Shown here: positions 1 through 8,224 of the stretch, piece after piece | Layout: each line of letters begins with the position of its first letter | Numbering within the stretch: the first letter of the stretch is position 1 | Source of the DNA: a virus | IMG/VR virus record: IMGVR_UViG_3300021425_000023 | Coordinates: 1 to 64,000 of that record | Direction: 5' to 3' (one strand) | DNA: 64,000 nt | Position numbers and translations under genes: made by a program | Notes under the pieces: generated by a model | Databases searched by the model: none | Seen by the model: only the letters and a program-made list of their open reading frames with translations | What the model was told of the DNA's origin: nothing

Positions 1-364
1 TTTTGGCTACTGTAAGAATTGTATCATTAGATTTTTGTAAATTTTTTACTGTATCTATATCATTCGCTGATTGTGCATTTGCAATAGTAGCATTTAGAAT
101 GTCTAAAAAAAGCTGTGTAAATCTAATCATAGGGTAGTTAAAATCCTCTGTAGATTTTATATTTTCAGGCCAATATTCTTTAGCAGCATTCATAGCATTT
201 ACTGCTGCATTATGTGTATTTTGCAGTATACGTTTACTATATTTTAAGTCACTTTTTAAAAGTAAACCTTCTGGTTTGCCGCCTGTAATCACAATTGTGT
301 TATCATCAGCTTCGTTAACAATTTGTGTAAGTTTGTTAAGATACTGCCTAATATCTATAGTCAT
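1..364 (-). CDS. Hypothetical protein, 3' end beyond the window
   Basis: The reading frame is open from an ATG at 362-364 leftward to the window edge (121 codons, no stop reached). The visible N-terminal part is soluble, mixed alpha/beta in character, with no signal peptide or membrane segment, and I recognise no family. It starts one base after the stop of the 187-aa gene at 366-929, so it is very probably translated in the same late operon as gp16. Its place next to packaging and tail genes suggests a virion or assembly role, but that is only inference from position. Confidence 0.7.
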   Translation of the reverse strand, partial: MTIDIRQYLNKLTQIVNEADDNTIVITGGKPEGLLLKSDLKYSKRILQNTHNAAVNAMNAAKEYWPENIKSTEDFNYPMIRFTQLFLDILNATIANAQSANDIDTVKNLQKSNDTILTVAK

Positions 365-365
365 T

Positions 366-929
366 TTATCCCCCTACAACAGCTTTTGCATTTTCTGAAG
401 CTGGTATATCTTCTGATTCACCGGTAGGCACGCCAGCTGTTGGTTCATGATCTCTTTCTTGTCTTGCTTTTTCTAATTCTTTTAGAAGTTCCATCACTCT
501 GTTAGAACCTACAGATTCTTGTGCACTTTCGCCGCCTAAATCTTCTTGTGTTAACACTGCTTCATATGGAGCTGCATCTTCGGGCTCGTCAGTTTGTTGT
601 TCTTCAATAGGATCGCCTTCTCCACGCACAATGATGTGACTATGTCCTACACCGCAACAATCTACTAGATATCTTTCTAGCACGTAAGGTGTAGTTGGAT
701 ATTGCACTTCTGCTTCAAAATGATTAACTTCGCAATTTGTAAGTTGCGGAAAATCTAAAGGCTTTGCTTGTATTGGTGTAGTTTTGCCTGCAGAAAGATT
801 TAAAAGTTTAAATTTGTCTAAACTTCTTTCTAAATCGTCTTTGAATCCTTCTGGCATTTCTCCTGCTAGACGGATAATAAATTTATATGTTTTAGTTGAC
901 TCAGTCAAAAAATCAGAAAAAGTTCTCAT
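366..929 (-). CDS. Conserved T4-like phage protein with a capsid-targeting-like N-terminus
   Basis: This is a 187-aa protein. Its first ten residues (MRTFSDFLTE) closely resemble the capsid-targeting sequence of T4 internal proteins (MKTYQEFIAE), ending in an LxE motif of the kind cut by the gp21 prohead protease. Residues about 15-105 form a compact mixed domain with a conserved-looking CGVGHSHIIVRG stretch. The remainder is acidic, low-complexity and probably disordered. A late promoter (GATAAATA, 948-955) lies just upstream. The body resembles hypothetical proteins I associate with marine T4-like phages, whose function I do not know. The N-terminus suggests that it enters the prohead or is processed there, but the similarity is short and could be coincidental. 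Confidence 0.75.
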   Translation of the reverse strand: MRTFSDFLTESTKTYKFIIRLAGEMPEGFKDDLERSLDKFKLLNLSAGKTTPIQAKPLDFPQLTNCEVNHFEAEVQYPTTPYVLERYLVDCCGVGHSHIIVRGEGDPIEEQQTDEPEDAAPYEAVLTQEDLGGESAQESVGSNRVMELLKELEKARQERDHEPTAGVPTGESEDIPASENAKAVVGG

Positions 930-946
930 GATAGACTCCTATAAAA

Positions 947-1453
947 CTATTTATCTATTTTCTTTAATGTATCAAGCAGTGCATTGCGATCAATTACTAA
1001 ATCATCTCCATTCACTGTATCAGCAGGTTCGCTAGAAGATTGATCTAATTTTTGTTTGCGTAATTGCAAATCTATCATTTTCACTTTTTTATCTAATTTT
1101 GCAACTTTGGCATCTAGTCCTGTTTTTAACATTGTGCCCGCGACTTCGAAAATTCTACCACTATATCTAAGTTCTGCGTTCATACCTAAGTCCATAAGCT
1201 GCTCGTAGCTGTCTAATGCACGTTCAGCGATGTCATTAAGTTCTTTGTCTGATTGTGCACCTAACCCAGATACTCTTGGTAAAGCACTTGATATTTTGTC
1301 TACTTGATCTGCAACAGATTCAACTTCTTCTGCTTTAGCAAGCTTCTTCTCATAGCTTTTTATATTTTCTTCTTGTGCTTCTTGTACTTTTTCTTCGTCA
1401 ATAAAATCTTTATTGCCAGGAATATCAAAAAGTTCTTCTAATTTTTTAGTCAT
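947..1453 (-). CDS. 16: Terminase small subunit gp16
   Basis: This is a 168-aa, highly charged, helical protein. Its central region (DIAERALDSYEQLMDLGMN) and the lysine-rich coiled-coil tail (KLDKKVKMIDLQLRKQKLD) match the pattern of marine T4-like gp16. gp16 forms the ring that recognises concatemeric DNA and regulates the gp17 motor at the portal. An exact late promoter lies 23 bases upstream. In T4, gene 16 is followed directly by 17, 18 and 19. Here 16 sits downstream of 18 and 19 and no large terminase is present in the window, so the order is rearranged. Identification is from sequence pattern only. Confidence 0.75.
   Translation of the reverse strand: MTKKLEELFDIPGNKDFIDEEKVQEAQEENIKSYEKKLAKAEEVESVADQVDKISSALPRVSGLGAQSDKELNDIAERALDSYEQLMDLGMNAELRYSGRIFEVAGTMLKTGLDAKVAKLDKKVKMIDLQLRKQKLDQSSSEPADTVNGDDLVIDRNALLDTLKKIDK
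948..955 (-). promoter_or_regulatory. T4-type late promoter (GATAAATA)
   Basis: The octamer GATAAATA on the minus strand ends 19 bases upstream of the ATG at 929. It differs at one position from the T4 late -10 box TATAAATA, the site read by gp55-loaded RNA polymerase. The same motif recurs upstream of many structural genes in this window. Confidence 0.65.
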
Positions 1454-1475
1454 AGTAGTTCCTATTATATACTAC

Positions 1476-1483
1476 TATTTATA
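1476..1483 (-). promoter_or_regulatory. T4-type late promoter (TATAAATA)
   Basis: An exact match to the T4 late promoter octamer on the minus strand, 23 bases upstream of the gp16 start, in the short gap after gp4. Confidence 0.8.
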
Positions 1484-1491
1484 TTAGTGTT

Positions 1492-1932
1492 TTATTTACG
1501 ACGTTTTCCTTGGTGGAAGATGTCGTCTTCGTTAATAATTCTAAACACTATTCCGTTTTGCGAACACCAAACAGAAGCTGCTTGCCATTTTGCTTGATTG
1601 ATTACCCATTGTGTTGCATTACGTTGACTACGTTTGGCACTTTCTTTTAGTGTTTGATTTTTTGGCTTTATCTCAACAAGTTCGACTTTACTTTGACCAG
1701 TACTATCTTTGTAACGTAGTAAAAAATCAGGCACATATGTTGTTTTTTTATTGGTCAAAGGATGTTTGTAAGGAATCCTTAATGGTTCACTAGCCCATTC
1801 AGTGACGTTTGGATTTTCATCACAAAAGCGCATAAATGCAAACTCCCAACTACTTCTGTATAAAGGTAGTTTATTACCCATATACTTTTTGGGATTTTTT
1901 ACATTGTACTTTCCTTGTGCAAACTTTGGCAT
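1492..1932 (-). CDS. 4: Head completion nuclease gp4 (TnsA-like fold)
   Basis: This is a 146-aa protein. The N-terminal KFAQGKY...NPKKYMGN segment, the SSWEFAFMRFCDENP core, and a PD-(D/E)xK-type active site (Asp in VPDFLL, then ELVEIKPK) match the T4 gp4 head-completion family, related to TnsA endonucleases. In T4 and relatives gp4 acts after packaging, together with gp50/gp65, to finish heads before tail joining. Its start overlaps the stop of the upstream 126-aa gene by one base (TAATG), indicating coupled translation. The length is close to that of T4 gp4 (about 150 aa). Confidence 0.88.
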   Translation of the reverse strand: MPKFAQGKYNVKNPKKYMGNKLPLYRSSWEFAFMRFCDENPNVTEWASEPLRIPYKHPLTNKKTTYVPDFLLRYKDSTGQSKVELVEIKPKNQTLKESAKRSQRNATQWVINQAKWQAASVWCSQNGIVFRIINEDDIFHQGKRRK

Positions 1933-2312
1933 TAGAAAATTACATTTCTATTTTCAACTGTGCTTTGCCTATTTACTTTCTTTGTTCCGAGTATGCTTGT
2001 GTTTAATCTATTATGATTTAAAACTTCAGTTACAAGTTCAGAAAGTTGATTTGTCGAATAAGCTTTCATAGTGTCTAATAAACTGAAAACTTTTACATTG
2101 TCTATTTTTGCTTGTTGTAGTAAAACTAAACTTACAGCATCAGCTGCTGGTTTACTAAATCTACGTTTTTCAAAAAATCCTCTTACTGCTACTATTTCGT
2201 TAGTTGAAAATTCTAATTTTTTAGTAAAGTAAGTGTCAAAAAATTGATTCACTTTTTTATCGTTAGATTTGTTTGAAGTTGAATCTATAGGTAAACTACT
2301 GTTGGTACGCAT
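1932..2312 (-). CDS. Conserved hypothetical protein of T4-like phages
   Basis: This is a 126-aa basic protein. Residues about 20-100 form a helical domain (FFDTYF..., NEIVAVRGFFEKRRF, VSLVLLQQAKIDNVKVFSLLDT) followed by a polar tail. It lies between the tail-tube-like gene (which ends at 2313, no gap) and gp4, with overlapping start and stop, so it belongs to the same late transcript. The helical block looks familiar from hypothetical proteins of marine T4-like phages, but I cannot assign a function. A role in head or tail completion is possible from context. Confidence 0.75.
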   Translation of the reverse strand: MRTNSSLPIDSTSNKSNDKKVNQFFDTYFTKKLEFSTNEIVAVRGFFEKRRFSKPAADAVSLVLLQQAKIDNVKVFSLLDTMKAYSTNQLSELVTEVLNHNRLNTSILGTKKVNRQSTVENRNVIF

Positions 2313-3563
2313 TTATATTCCTAATTTACTATCAAGGCTTGCTAAGAAACTTGCATTTGTACTACGTGCTGCATATTCTGCATCTGCTGCTGCTAAATTC
2401 CCTGTGCCGCCTTCTGCTTGATACTGCTGCCTAAATAAAACTCGTCTAGCGCTTTCTAAAGCTGCTGGATTATTTAATAGTTCTGTCTTAGACGTGTTTA
2501 CAATTTGTTTTGTTCTCTGCTGTAAAGATATAGTAGATTCTTGATTGTTATCTACTTTAGGAAAAGAAAACTCCTCTAACCCGCTGGTTAGTGCATTATC
2601 TCTTTCAGTAAAATTATTAGTATTAAAATTATTCCTTCTCAATTTAGAGAAAGTAAGATTACTTTGTTCTTTTCTTTGCTGCTGTTGCAGTGTTCTATTT
2701 TTAAATTCATTTTCAAATTGCTTGTTTTGTAATGCTGCATCTTGTAAATCAAATGTGTTAGCTAGTTCTACATTGTTAAAATCTTTATCTACGTTAGTAA
2801 ATGATAATGTACTAGGTTGATGGTCATAACGTGATTGTGTAAATCCGTCTGGTTCGCCTCCATCTTCTTTAATCTGTCCTGTTTCTGTAAACACTGCTTC
2901 GTACTGTATTGTTATACTATTTGCTAAAGCTTTTGCACCTTCTGAATAGTCCAAGTCATCATGATCAAATTTAGATAATATTGGGTTCACTAGTGTGTAT
3001 CTTGTATAGTTTCCTCTTGATAACTGACTAACGTGTATTTCTCTAAAGAAGTGCTTTTGCGGTATACGTGCGTCTAACCCATACCTAGCTAAACCAGAAG
3101 CATAGACGTTATCAGGGTTATAACCGCTTGGACGAGCACCATAATTTCCGTCCACAAAATAATATTTGTAATATGCTTGTAGTAATGCTGTAGTCAAACT
3201 TTTTTTATCGTCATGCAGTTGAACAGTTACAGGATCATACACTATTTTTGTTTGTATATTTTTCTTTTGATTATACCTATTTAATGTTTCTACCTGGGGT
3301 GTAAACTTTGGCAGTGAAATATTTTTTACAAGTAAGCCGATCTCATTTATACCTAAACCACTAGCTGCCATAAAGCCTGGTAACATTGCCTTAGCAGCAG
3401 GATTTAACACAAAAGCAACATGATAAAGAAATGCTACTTTTGGCGCAAACTCTAGATTATTATCAACAAATAATCTGTTGGCATGCTCGTATGATCCTAA
3501 ATTGCCTTTCGGACCATAATAACTATCATTTGTTTTTAAGTACGGTGAAAACTTATAAGCCAT
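2313..3563 (-). CDS. Tail-tube-like structural protein (candidate tube initiator, gp54-type)
   Basis: This is a 416-aa protein starting MAYKFSPYL. An in-frame upstream ATG at 3596 is rejected because the extension would run through the gp19 terminator and the late promoter at 3569-3576. Residues about 50-150 (FLYHVAFVLNP, VKNISLPKFTPQVETLNRYNQKK, IVYDPVTVQLHDD) have the character of the T4 tube-fold family (gp19/gp54/gp48). The C-terminal third is Q/N-rich, with two or more helical stretches. It probably forms a layer of the tail tube or baseplate tube. gp54 is the best guess, but a second tube protein or tail terminator is equally compatible. Confidence 0.6.
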   Translation of the reverse strand: MAYKFSPYLKTNDSYYGPKGNLGSYEHANRLFVDNNLEFAPKVAFLYHVAFVLNPAAKAMLPGFMAASGLGINEIGLLVKNISLPKFTPQVETLNRYNQKKNIQTKIVYDPVTVQLHDDKKSLTTALLQAYYKYYFVDGNYGARPSGYNPDNVYASGLARYGLDARIPQKHFFREIHVSQLSRGNYTRYTLVNPILSKFDHDDLDYSEGAKALANSITIQYEAVFTETGQIKEDGGEPDGFTQSRYDHQPSTLSFTNVDKDFNNVELANTFDLQDAALQNKQFENEFKNRTLQQQQRKEQSNLTFSKLRRNNFNTNNFTERDNALTSGLEEFSFPKVDNNQESTISLQQRTKQIVNTSKTELLNNPAALESARRVLFRQQYQAEGGTGNLAAADAEYAARSTNASFLASLDSKLGI

Positions 3564-3568
3564 AATAA

Positions 3569-3576
3569 TATTTATC
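3569..3576 (-). promoter_or_regulatory. T4-type late promoter (GATAAATA), very close to the start codon
   Basis: GATAAATA on the minus strand ends only five bases before the ATG at 3561-3563. With T4 spacing, transcription would start at about the A of the ATG, predicting a leaderless or nearly leaderless mRNA. The promoter follows immediately after the gp19 terminator. Confidence 0.6.
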
Positions 3577-3579
3577 CAT

Positions 3580-3603
3580 AAAAAAAGGGGGCACAAAACC
3601 CCC
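3580..3603 (-). terminator. Rho-independent terminator of gp19
   Basis: On the minus strand a perfect GGGGG/CCCCC stem (3587-3591 with 3599-3603, loop of seven) is followed by seven U residues (3580-3586). It lies 27 bases after the gp19 stop and just before the promoter of the next gene. Confidence 0.9.
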
Positions 3604-3629
3604 TCTTTGTATATTAAACTCTAAGTGTA

Positions 3630-4256
3630 TTACACACCAGCGCCTGTGCTTAAAGTGTTTGTAGTACGATCTACTGCTGCACCTATTCCAGCACCTTGTG
3701 GTGTTTGAATTGCGTTGTCATAACGTATGTCTAAACTTATAGTCATTGCGTCTGATGTTGAATAGTTAAGCTGATTATAATTTGCACTTGACAAATAACA
3801 CCCTACTAATTCAAATGTTTCTAGTACCGCAGGTTCATTTATGCCATTACCGCCGTCTAAAATTTCTATATGAGTCTGGAATTTGTAATCTAACCCAGAT
3901 GCTGCACTTGCTTGCTCATAAAAATCAAACTGTTTTTGTAACTGTTCGCCTACTAGTAACTGAACATTATTATTAACATCTTCACGTAAGTTAATACTTA
4001 TATTTTGCCATTCGTGCTTACCAGCCAAATATATTCTACTATTGTACGAATGTAGTTCTATTTGATCAAAGTTTACAGTTGGCCTTGTCACGTCAATAAC
4101 TTGCTTAGTTAATTCAGTAGTAGGTGTACTTACTCCGAAGTTAATAAATGACACTCGGAATCTGTACTGTAACTTTGGCATCAACAGTGCTTGGTTATTT
4201 GCGCTCTGATTATTGGAAAGCGGCACTGTCATTTTGTTAAGCGTACCTACTGCCAT
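3630..4256 (-). CDS. 19: Tail tube protein gp19
   Basis: This is a 208-aa protein that polymerises into the inner tail tube through which DNA passes. Diagnostic stretches are MPKLQYRFRVSF, VTRPTVNFDQIELHSYNSRIYLAGKH, GEQLQKQFDFYEQASAASG and a C-terminal SLDIRYDNAIQTPQG. All match marine T4-like tube proteins, which are longer than T4 gp19 (163 aa). It has its own late promoter (GCTAAATA, 4282-4289) and its own strong terminator (3580-3603), so it is probably a monocistronic, high-copy transcript separated from gp18. Confidence 0.93.
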   Translation of the reverse strand: MAVGTLNKMTVPLSNNQSANNQALLMPKLQYRFRVSFINFGVSTPTTELTKQVIDVTRPTVNFDQIELHSYNSRIYLAGKHEWQNISINLREDVNNNVQLLVGEQLQKQFDFYEQASAASGLDYKFQTHIEILDGGNGINEPAVLETFELVGCYLSSANYNQLNYSTSDAMTISLDIRYDNAIQTPQGAGIGAAVDRTTNTLSTGAGV

Positions 4257-4281
4257 ATTTTTTGCTCCTCTTTGTTACTAG

Positions 4282-4289
4282 TATTTAGC
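4282..4289 (-). promoter_or_regulatory. Late promoter variant (GCTAAATA) of gp19
   Basis: GCTAAATA on the minus strand lies 26 bases upstream of the gp19 ATG, where other genes here carry NATAAATA. The CTAAATA variant also occurs before gp14 and gp48. Confidence 0.6.
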
Positions 4290-4293
4290 CGTT

Positions 4294-7200
4294 TTAGAGA
4301 TTTGCTATCTCACCGGTATTTTTAATACGCAATGGAATGTAAATAAATTCAATTGCTTTAACTGGTTCAATTGCAATATCAATATAAAGTTCGTTACGAT
4401 CGATTCTAGCTGGTGTATTATTTGTTTCATCACATACAACTAAGAAGTCATAAAGTGCTCTGTTACCAACAAGCTCTAGTAATAAACTTTCACAAGCTGC
4501 TTTGATTTCATCTCTAGTGATTTTATCATTTGGCTCAAATAGATACGGCTTTGCAAGTTTCTTTAACTGCTTTCTCATATAAATGATAAGTCTTGCAACA
4601 TTTATACGGTCAAGTGCGCTTGCATTTCTTGCTCTTGTTTTTTGTCCGAATGCTACTAAGCCTGAACCACTTATGAAAGTTATAGGATTTATTGCATTTT
4701 CATAAAGCGTATCTCTTTGACCATTGTTAAGAGATATAGGTGTATATTCACCTTCACTATTTACAAATCCTGTAGAACTAGCGTTTGTAATACCGCCACG
4801 TCTTGTGCCTGCTGGTGCAAACCATGGGAACGAAACTTGGTCACTTAAACTAATAGTTCTAAGCATCATGTGACTTGGCGGAACAACAATATCGTTTCCA
4901 AAGTTATCACTTGAGAAACCACTTGGATAGTAAACGCCCATATATTCATCTCTGCTAACAATTCCGTTTTCGTCATCTTGTGGGCTATTTGCGGAGTTAA
5001 GTGCATAAGCTTGTAACGATGGAGTATCACTTGTTAATCTAAACGGCGTGTCAGCTACAATAAATGCAGTTAAGTTTCTATCAAAGTTCAAACTAATCAT
5101 TTCGTTATGTAGCTCTGGATATCCAGGAGTTGCTAGCAAGTTAAAGTCATAGCTTTCGTCGTCTCTAATTTCTTCGCTGCTGTTCATTGCAGACTGTATA
5201 GCAGTAACAACTACTTTACGCTGTGCAAAACGTCCAAAGTTACCAGCACCGTTTTCTTTATTTGCACTATCGGTTACCCAACGATGTGGATAGTAGTTAG
5301 TCATCGGCACTGCACCTTCTACGCCCATACGTAGATTATCTGCGTTTAAGTCAATGTAATTTCTTTCGAAACGTCTTACATTGTAACCACTTCTACGTAA
5401 GTTCCATAGTAGCATACCTTTTGGATATAGTGCTGGGTCTGGAGCATCTGGATCTAAGAAATCTGACTCTAGGAGTTCTTTTATTGTTCCGCTAGGTGCA
5501 ACTGGTGAGTCACCGCCTGTACCGCCGGATGTTCCAAAGCGAGCATCATCAAATAGCACTCCGTCTTCTGTGCTTTGATCTGTTATGTCTTTTGCCGAGC
5601 CCCATTTAGCCTCTATTGGTCCTGGAATTGTACTATCATATACATAAATCAAAGGATAGTTATCTAGGTCAGCTGTGCTTACCCAAATATCGCCATCTAC
5701 AAGAGCACTACCGTCGCTTTGTGTTTCTGGCATTGTAAATCTAACCTGCGGACCATTTGGATCAGTATCTGCAAATGCATTTTTGTAACCTTTCCAAGTT
5801 GTACCGTTGTGATAAAGAATATCAACTTCGTCAATTACACTGCTATACCAACGCTGTCCTTGATCAGCAAGAGCAAGTGGAGCTGCTGTTGATGCTGTGT
5901 ATGTTAAAGGACGCCAGTTTGTAGCTTGGAACTGTCTAGGACTTGTAGAAGCGCCTGTGCCGTCTACATAGTCTAAGTTTACCATGCTTACTGGATTAGT
6001 AGCTGAGTACGGAAGGAATCCTATTGTGTTTAGTAATCCGTCAGTATCTACAAACTTTATTTCACCGCCTAAAGCGTGTGTAATTCTAATTTGGAATAAG
6101 TCTGTTACTTCTGCACTTACATGGTCAACATTTGCAGCATTAATAGCATTTGCAATAGCGTCTGCGTCTGCACTCTTACTACCTGTTGTAGTAACACTTA
6201 CTGTAGTTGCAGCATCGTAAGTTTCTTGATTCTTTTCTGTAGATGTCATTGTAAAGGTATTTGTACCTGCACCTGGATTTGTATCAGAAATTGCATCGGT
6301 TGTAATCACTGTTGCGCCCGACGCTACTCTTTCATATATTCTAAAGTTAGCTCTCGGAGGTGTAACTGCATCTACATTTACTTTAGCATAAGTTGTGCCT
6401 ATTGCAATATTTACTCCGCCGCCAGTTGGATCTAATGCTTTCAAAGCTGCTGCGTTAGTATCATATGCTGTGACTTCTCTTTCATCCCATAGTAGTGTGG
6501 AACTATTCCAGAAATATAAACCTATGTTTAGCCCTAAGTTAGGTGTAGAAGTTTTAAGCCATACACTGCCTGTCGGACGTGAATATGTATCACCAGTTTT
6601 CCATTCAGGCACAGAAGTATGTCTTGATACTTGTAAAGCAGGTGGATAATATGTGCCAGCAGTAAGACCCATTTGTGTCAACTTACTGCTGTCGCCGCCT
6701 AATATAATAGGGCCGCCTAGTGTACTATCGTCTGCACCCGAACTTGTACCATCGCTGTATATTTCTAAAAAACCGTCTACGTTTGCAGCAGTTATGCCAT
6801 CAATAGCTAGTGTATTAATATTACTTGCTATTGTAGTCACAGTTTCTTGGTCAACAGCAAGCACAGTGCCATTAATTGTAATGTTTGCACTGCCGGCAGT
6901 TAGTGTAGGGTTTGCTGAACTAGCTTTAATTGTAGGCCAACTTTTTGTCCATGCGCTTGAACCTACTTCTACCCAAGTACCACTTATGTTTTTGTACCAA
7001 TACTTTACAACATTAGTCAAAGTTACTACAGCATATTCGCCAATTGCACCTACAGAACCCTTAGGAGTATAATCTGCACCTGCATAATCTACAACCTGAT
7101 TTTGTTTTGTAATGTATATAGGTACTGCGTTAGAAAAAGTTTGCCCATTTGTTACAGTCTTAGCAGCGCCGTTCCAAACTTGAATTCCCCATTTTGTGTC

Positions 7201-7623
7201 ATCTGCGTCTAGCCAAGCTGTACCGTTTGGCGGAAATGCATCCGGCGCTTCGTTGGTTGGTGCTAGCTCTGCAAGATCTACGTCTGCTCTCACTACATAA
7301 GCACGGTTGCTTACGCCTAAGTAAGAATATGCTGCTTGCAATCCATATTCATTCAGTTCACCGCCGTGAATTGCATTATTGTTTTCGTCTGTTTCGAAAA
7401 CAGGATCACCAAAGAAATCTGCAAGTTCACGCTGCGAGCTTATTAAGTAAGGCTTTCCAGCGTTTGCGCTAGTAGTCCCTTGTGCAATACCTGTTGCTGA
7501 AGCATTTGCCTTGTTTTCGCGACTTGCAACAAATATCATTGGAATTGTACCAGGTTCAGCTGGGGTGTAAAAACTTTCGTCTATTACTGTGACCTGAACG
7601 CCTGGTGAAACTAATCCTGCCAT
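4294..7623 (-). CDS. 18: Contractile tail sheath protein gp18, enlarged
   Basis: This is an 1109-aa protein, against 659 aa in T4. The N-terminus (MAGLVSPGVQVTVIDESFY, TIPMIFVASRENK) and C-terminus (NNTPARIDRNELYIDIAIEPVKAIEFIYIPL) are typical of T4-type sheath proteins: the terminal arms that knit the helical sheath together. Residues about 120-720 hold large surface insertions rich in T, S, G and N. Two of these, at about 240-300 and 465-525, look alike: a short beta strand, a helix (AIANAINAAN), then beta strands, reminiscent of the hook-IN motif of flagellin-type proteins. An exact TATAAATA late promoter lies 27 bases upstream. No terminator is seen before gp19, which has its own promoter. 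Confidence 0.93.
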   Translation of the reverse strand: MAGLVSPGVQVTVIDESFYTPAEPGTIPMIFVASRENKANASATGIAQGTTSANAGKPYLISSQRELADFFGDPVFETDENNNAIHGGELNEYGLQAAYSYLGVSNRAYVVRADVDLAELAPTNEAPDAFPPNGTAWLDADDTKWGIQVWNGAAKTVTNGQTFSNAVPIYITKQNQVVDYAGADYTPKGSVGAIGEYAVVTLTNVVKYWYKNISGTWVEVGSSAWTKSWPTIKASSANPTLTAGSANITINGTVLAVDQETVTTIASNINTLAIDGITAANVDGFLEIYSDGTSSGADDSTLGGPIILGGDSSKLTQMGLTAGTYYPPALQVSRHTSVPEWKTGDTYSRPTGSVWLKTSTPNLGLNIGLYFWNSSTLLWDEREVTAYDTNAAALKALDPTGGGVNIAIGTTYAKVNVDAVTPPRANFRIYERVASGATVITTDAISDTNPGAGTNTFTMTSTEKNQETYDAATTVSVTTTGSKSADADAIANAINAANVDHVSAEVTDLFQIRITHALGGEIKFVDTDGLLNTIGFLPYSATNPVSMVNLDYVDGTGASTSPRQFQATNWRPLTYTASTAAPLALADQGQRWYSSVIDEVDILYHNGTTWKGYKNAFADTDPNGPQVRFTMPETQSDGSALVDGDIWVSTADLDNYPLIYVYDSTIPGPIEAKWGSAKDITDQSTEDGVLFDDARFGTSGGTGGDSPVAPSGTIKELLESDFLDPDAPDPALYPKGMLLWNLRRSGYNVRRFERNYIDLNADNLRMGVEGAVPMTNYYPHRWVTDSANKENGAGNFGRFAQRKVVVTAIQSAMNSSEEIRDDESYDFNLLATPGYPELHNEMISLNFDRNLTAFIVADTPFRLTSDTPSLQAYALNSANSPQDDENGIVSRDEYMGVYYPSGFSSDNFGNDIVVPPSHMMLRTISLSDQVSFPWFAPAGTRRGGITNASSTGFVNSEGEYTPISLNNGQRDTLYENAINPITFISGSGLVAFGQKTRARNASALDRINVARLIIYMRKQLKKLAKPYLFEPNDKITRDEIKAACESLLLELVGNRALYDFLVVCDETNNTPARIDRNELYIDIAIEPVKAIEFIYIPLRIKNTGEIANL

Positions 7624-7649
7624 GTTTTTCTCTCCTAATGGGTTTTTAG

Positions 7650-7657
7650 TATTTATA
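7650..7657 (-). promoter_or_regulatory. T4-type late promoter (TATAAATA) of gp18
   Basis: An exact match to the T4 late promoter octamer on the minus strand, 27 bases before the gp18 ATG. Confidence 0.85.
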
Positions 7658-7679
7658 CATTTTGAGAGAAAAAGTTGTA

Positions 7680-8183
7680 CTATTTACGGTGATCTGCTAT
7701 GAATTGAACTACAGAATCTATTTGCTCTCTAAGATAAATTATATCTTTATTATTGTCAATTACAAAGTCGGCCATCGATATATCTAGAGTCATACTATTA
7801 CTTTGTTCTTGTGGTAAAACTTTTGATCTATCAACCCAAAGCGCAAAGTCAAAAACTTTTTGTTCTTTCATAGCATGAAACTCTTTAGCGTTTCTAAGAC
7901 CGCAATAAATGTCATATGCTTTAAAAATTTCAGTGCCTAACTTTGCAGGATTATCTTTATTATATCCACTAATTAAATCATACCATTCGGCCCTGTGATT
8001 ATGCCTATCTACATAGCATTCTTCATAGTTTTTGTAATTATATTTTTTTTTAAGTTGATCATAGATAAACAGTTGTGCACAAAACTCACTACTGCTTATA
8101 AAATTATAACCATAATTTTCTTTTAAAATGTCACAGACTGTATCTTTACCGTGGCGACCATGACCAATAACAAGTAATTTCAT
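7680..8183 (-). CDS. Deoxynucleoside monophosphate kinase-like protein (T4 gp1-type)
   Basis: This is a 167-aa P-loop protein. Residues 7-16 form a GxxxxGKD Walker A motif (GHGRHGKDTV), followed by a kinase-like core (LGTEIFKAYDIYCGLRN). T4 gp1 phosphorylates dNMPs for phage DNA synthesis. The size and the GKD motif fit that family, but the substrate cannot be read from the sequence. It is an early-type gene inside a late structural cluster: a near-consensus sigma70 promoter (TTGACA, 17 bases, TATATT) ends seven bases before the ATG, so the mRNA is predicted to be leaderless. Confidence 0.7.
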   Translation of the reverse strand: MKLLVIGHGRHGKDTVCDILKENYGYNFISSSEFCAQLFIYDQLKKKYNYKNYEECYVDRHNHRAEWYDLISGYNKDNPAKLGTEIFKAYDIYCGLRNAKEFHAMKEQKVFDFALWVDRSKVLPQEQSNSMTLDISMADFVIDNNKDIIYLREQIDSVVQFIADHRK

Positions 8184-8189
8184 TCTTAT

Positions 8190-8218
8190 AATATATATGA
8201 ATTTATTACTTGTGTCAA
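8190..8218 (-). promoter_or_regulatory. Sigma70-type early promoter of the dNMP kinase-like gene
   Basis: TTGACA (8213-8218) and TATATT (8190-8195) on the minus strand are separated by 17 bases. The expected start site coincides with the ATG at 8183. Confidence 0.7.
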
Positions 8219-8224
8219 TATAAA

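Noticed and set aside
3564-3596. N-terminal extension of the 416-aa tube-like protein from an ATG at 3596
   Set aside because: The extension would be encoded across the gp19 terminator stem and the late promoter, and the peptide (MCPLFLWINII) is not of the kind expected. MAYKFSPYL is a natural start.
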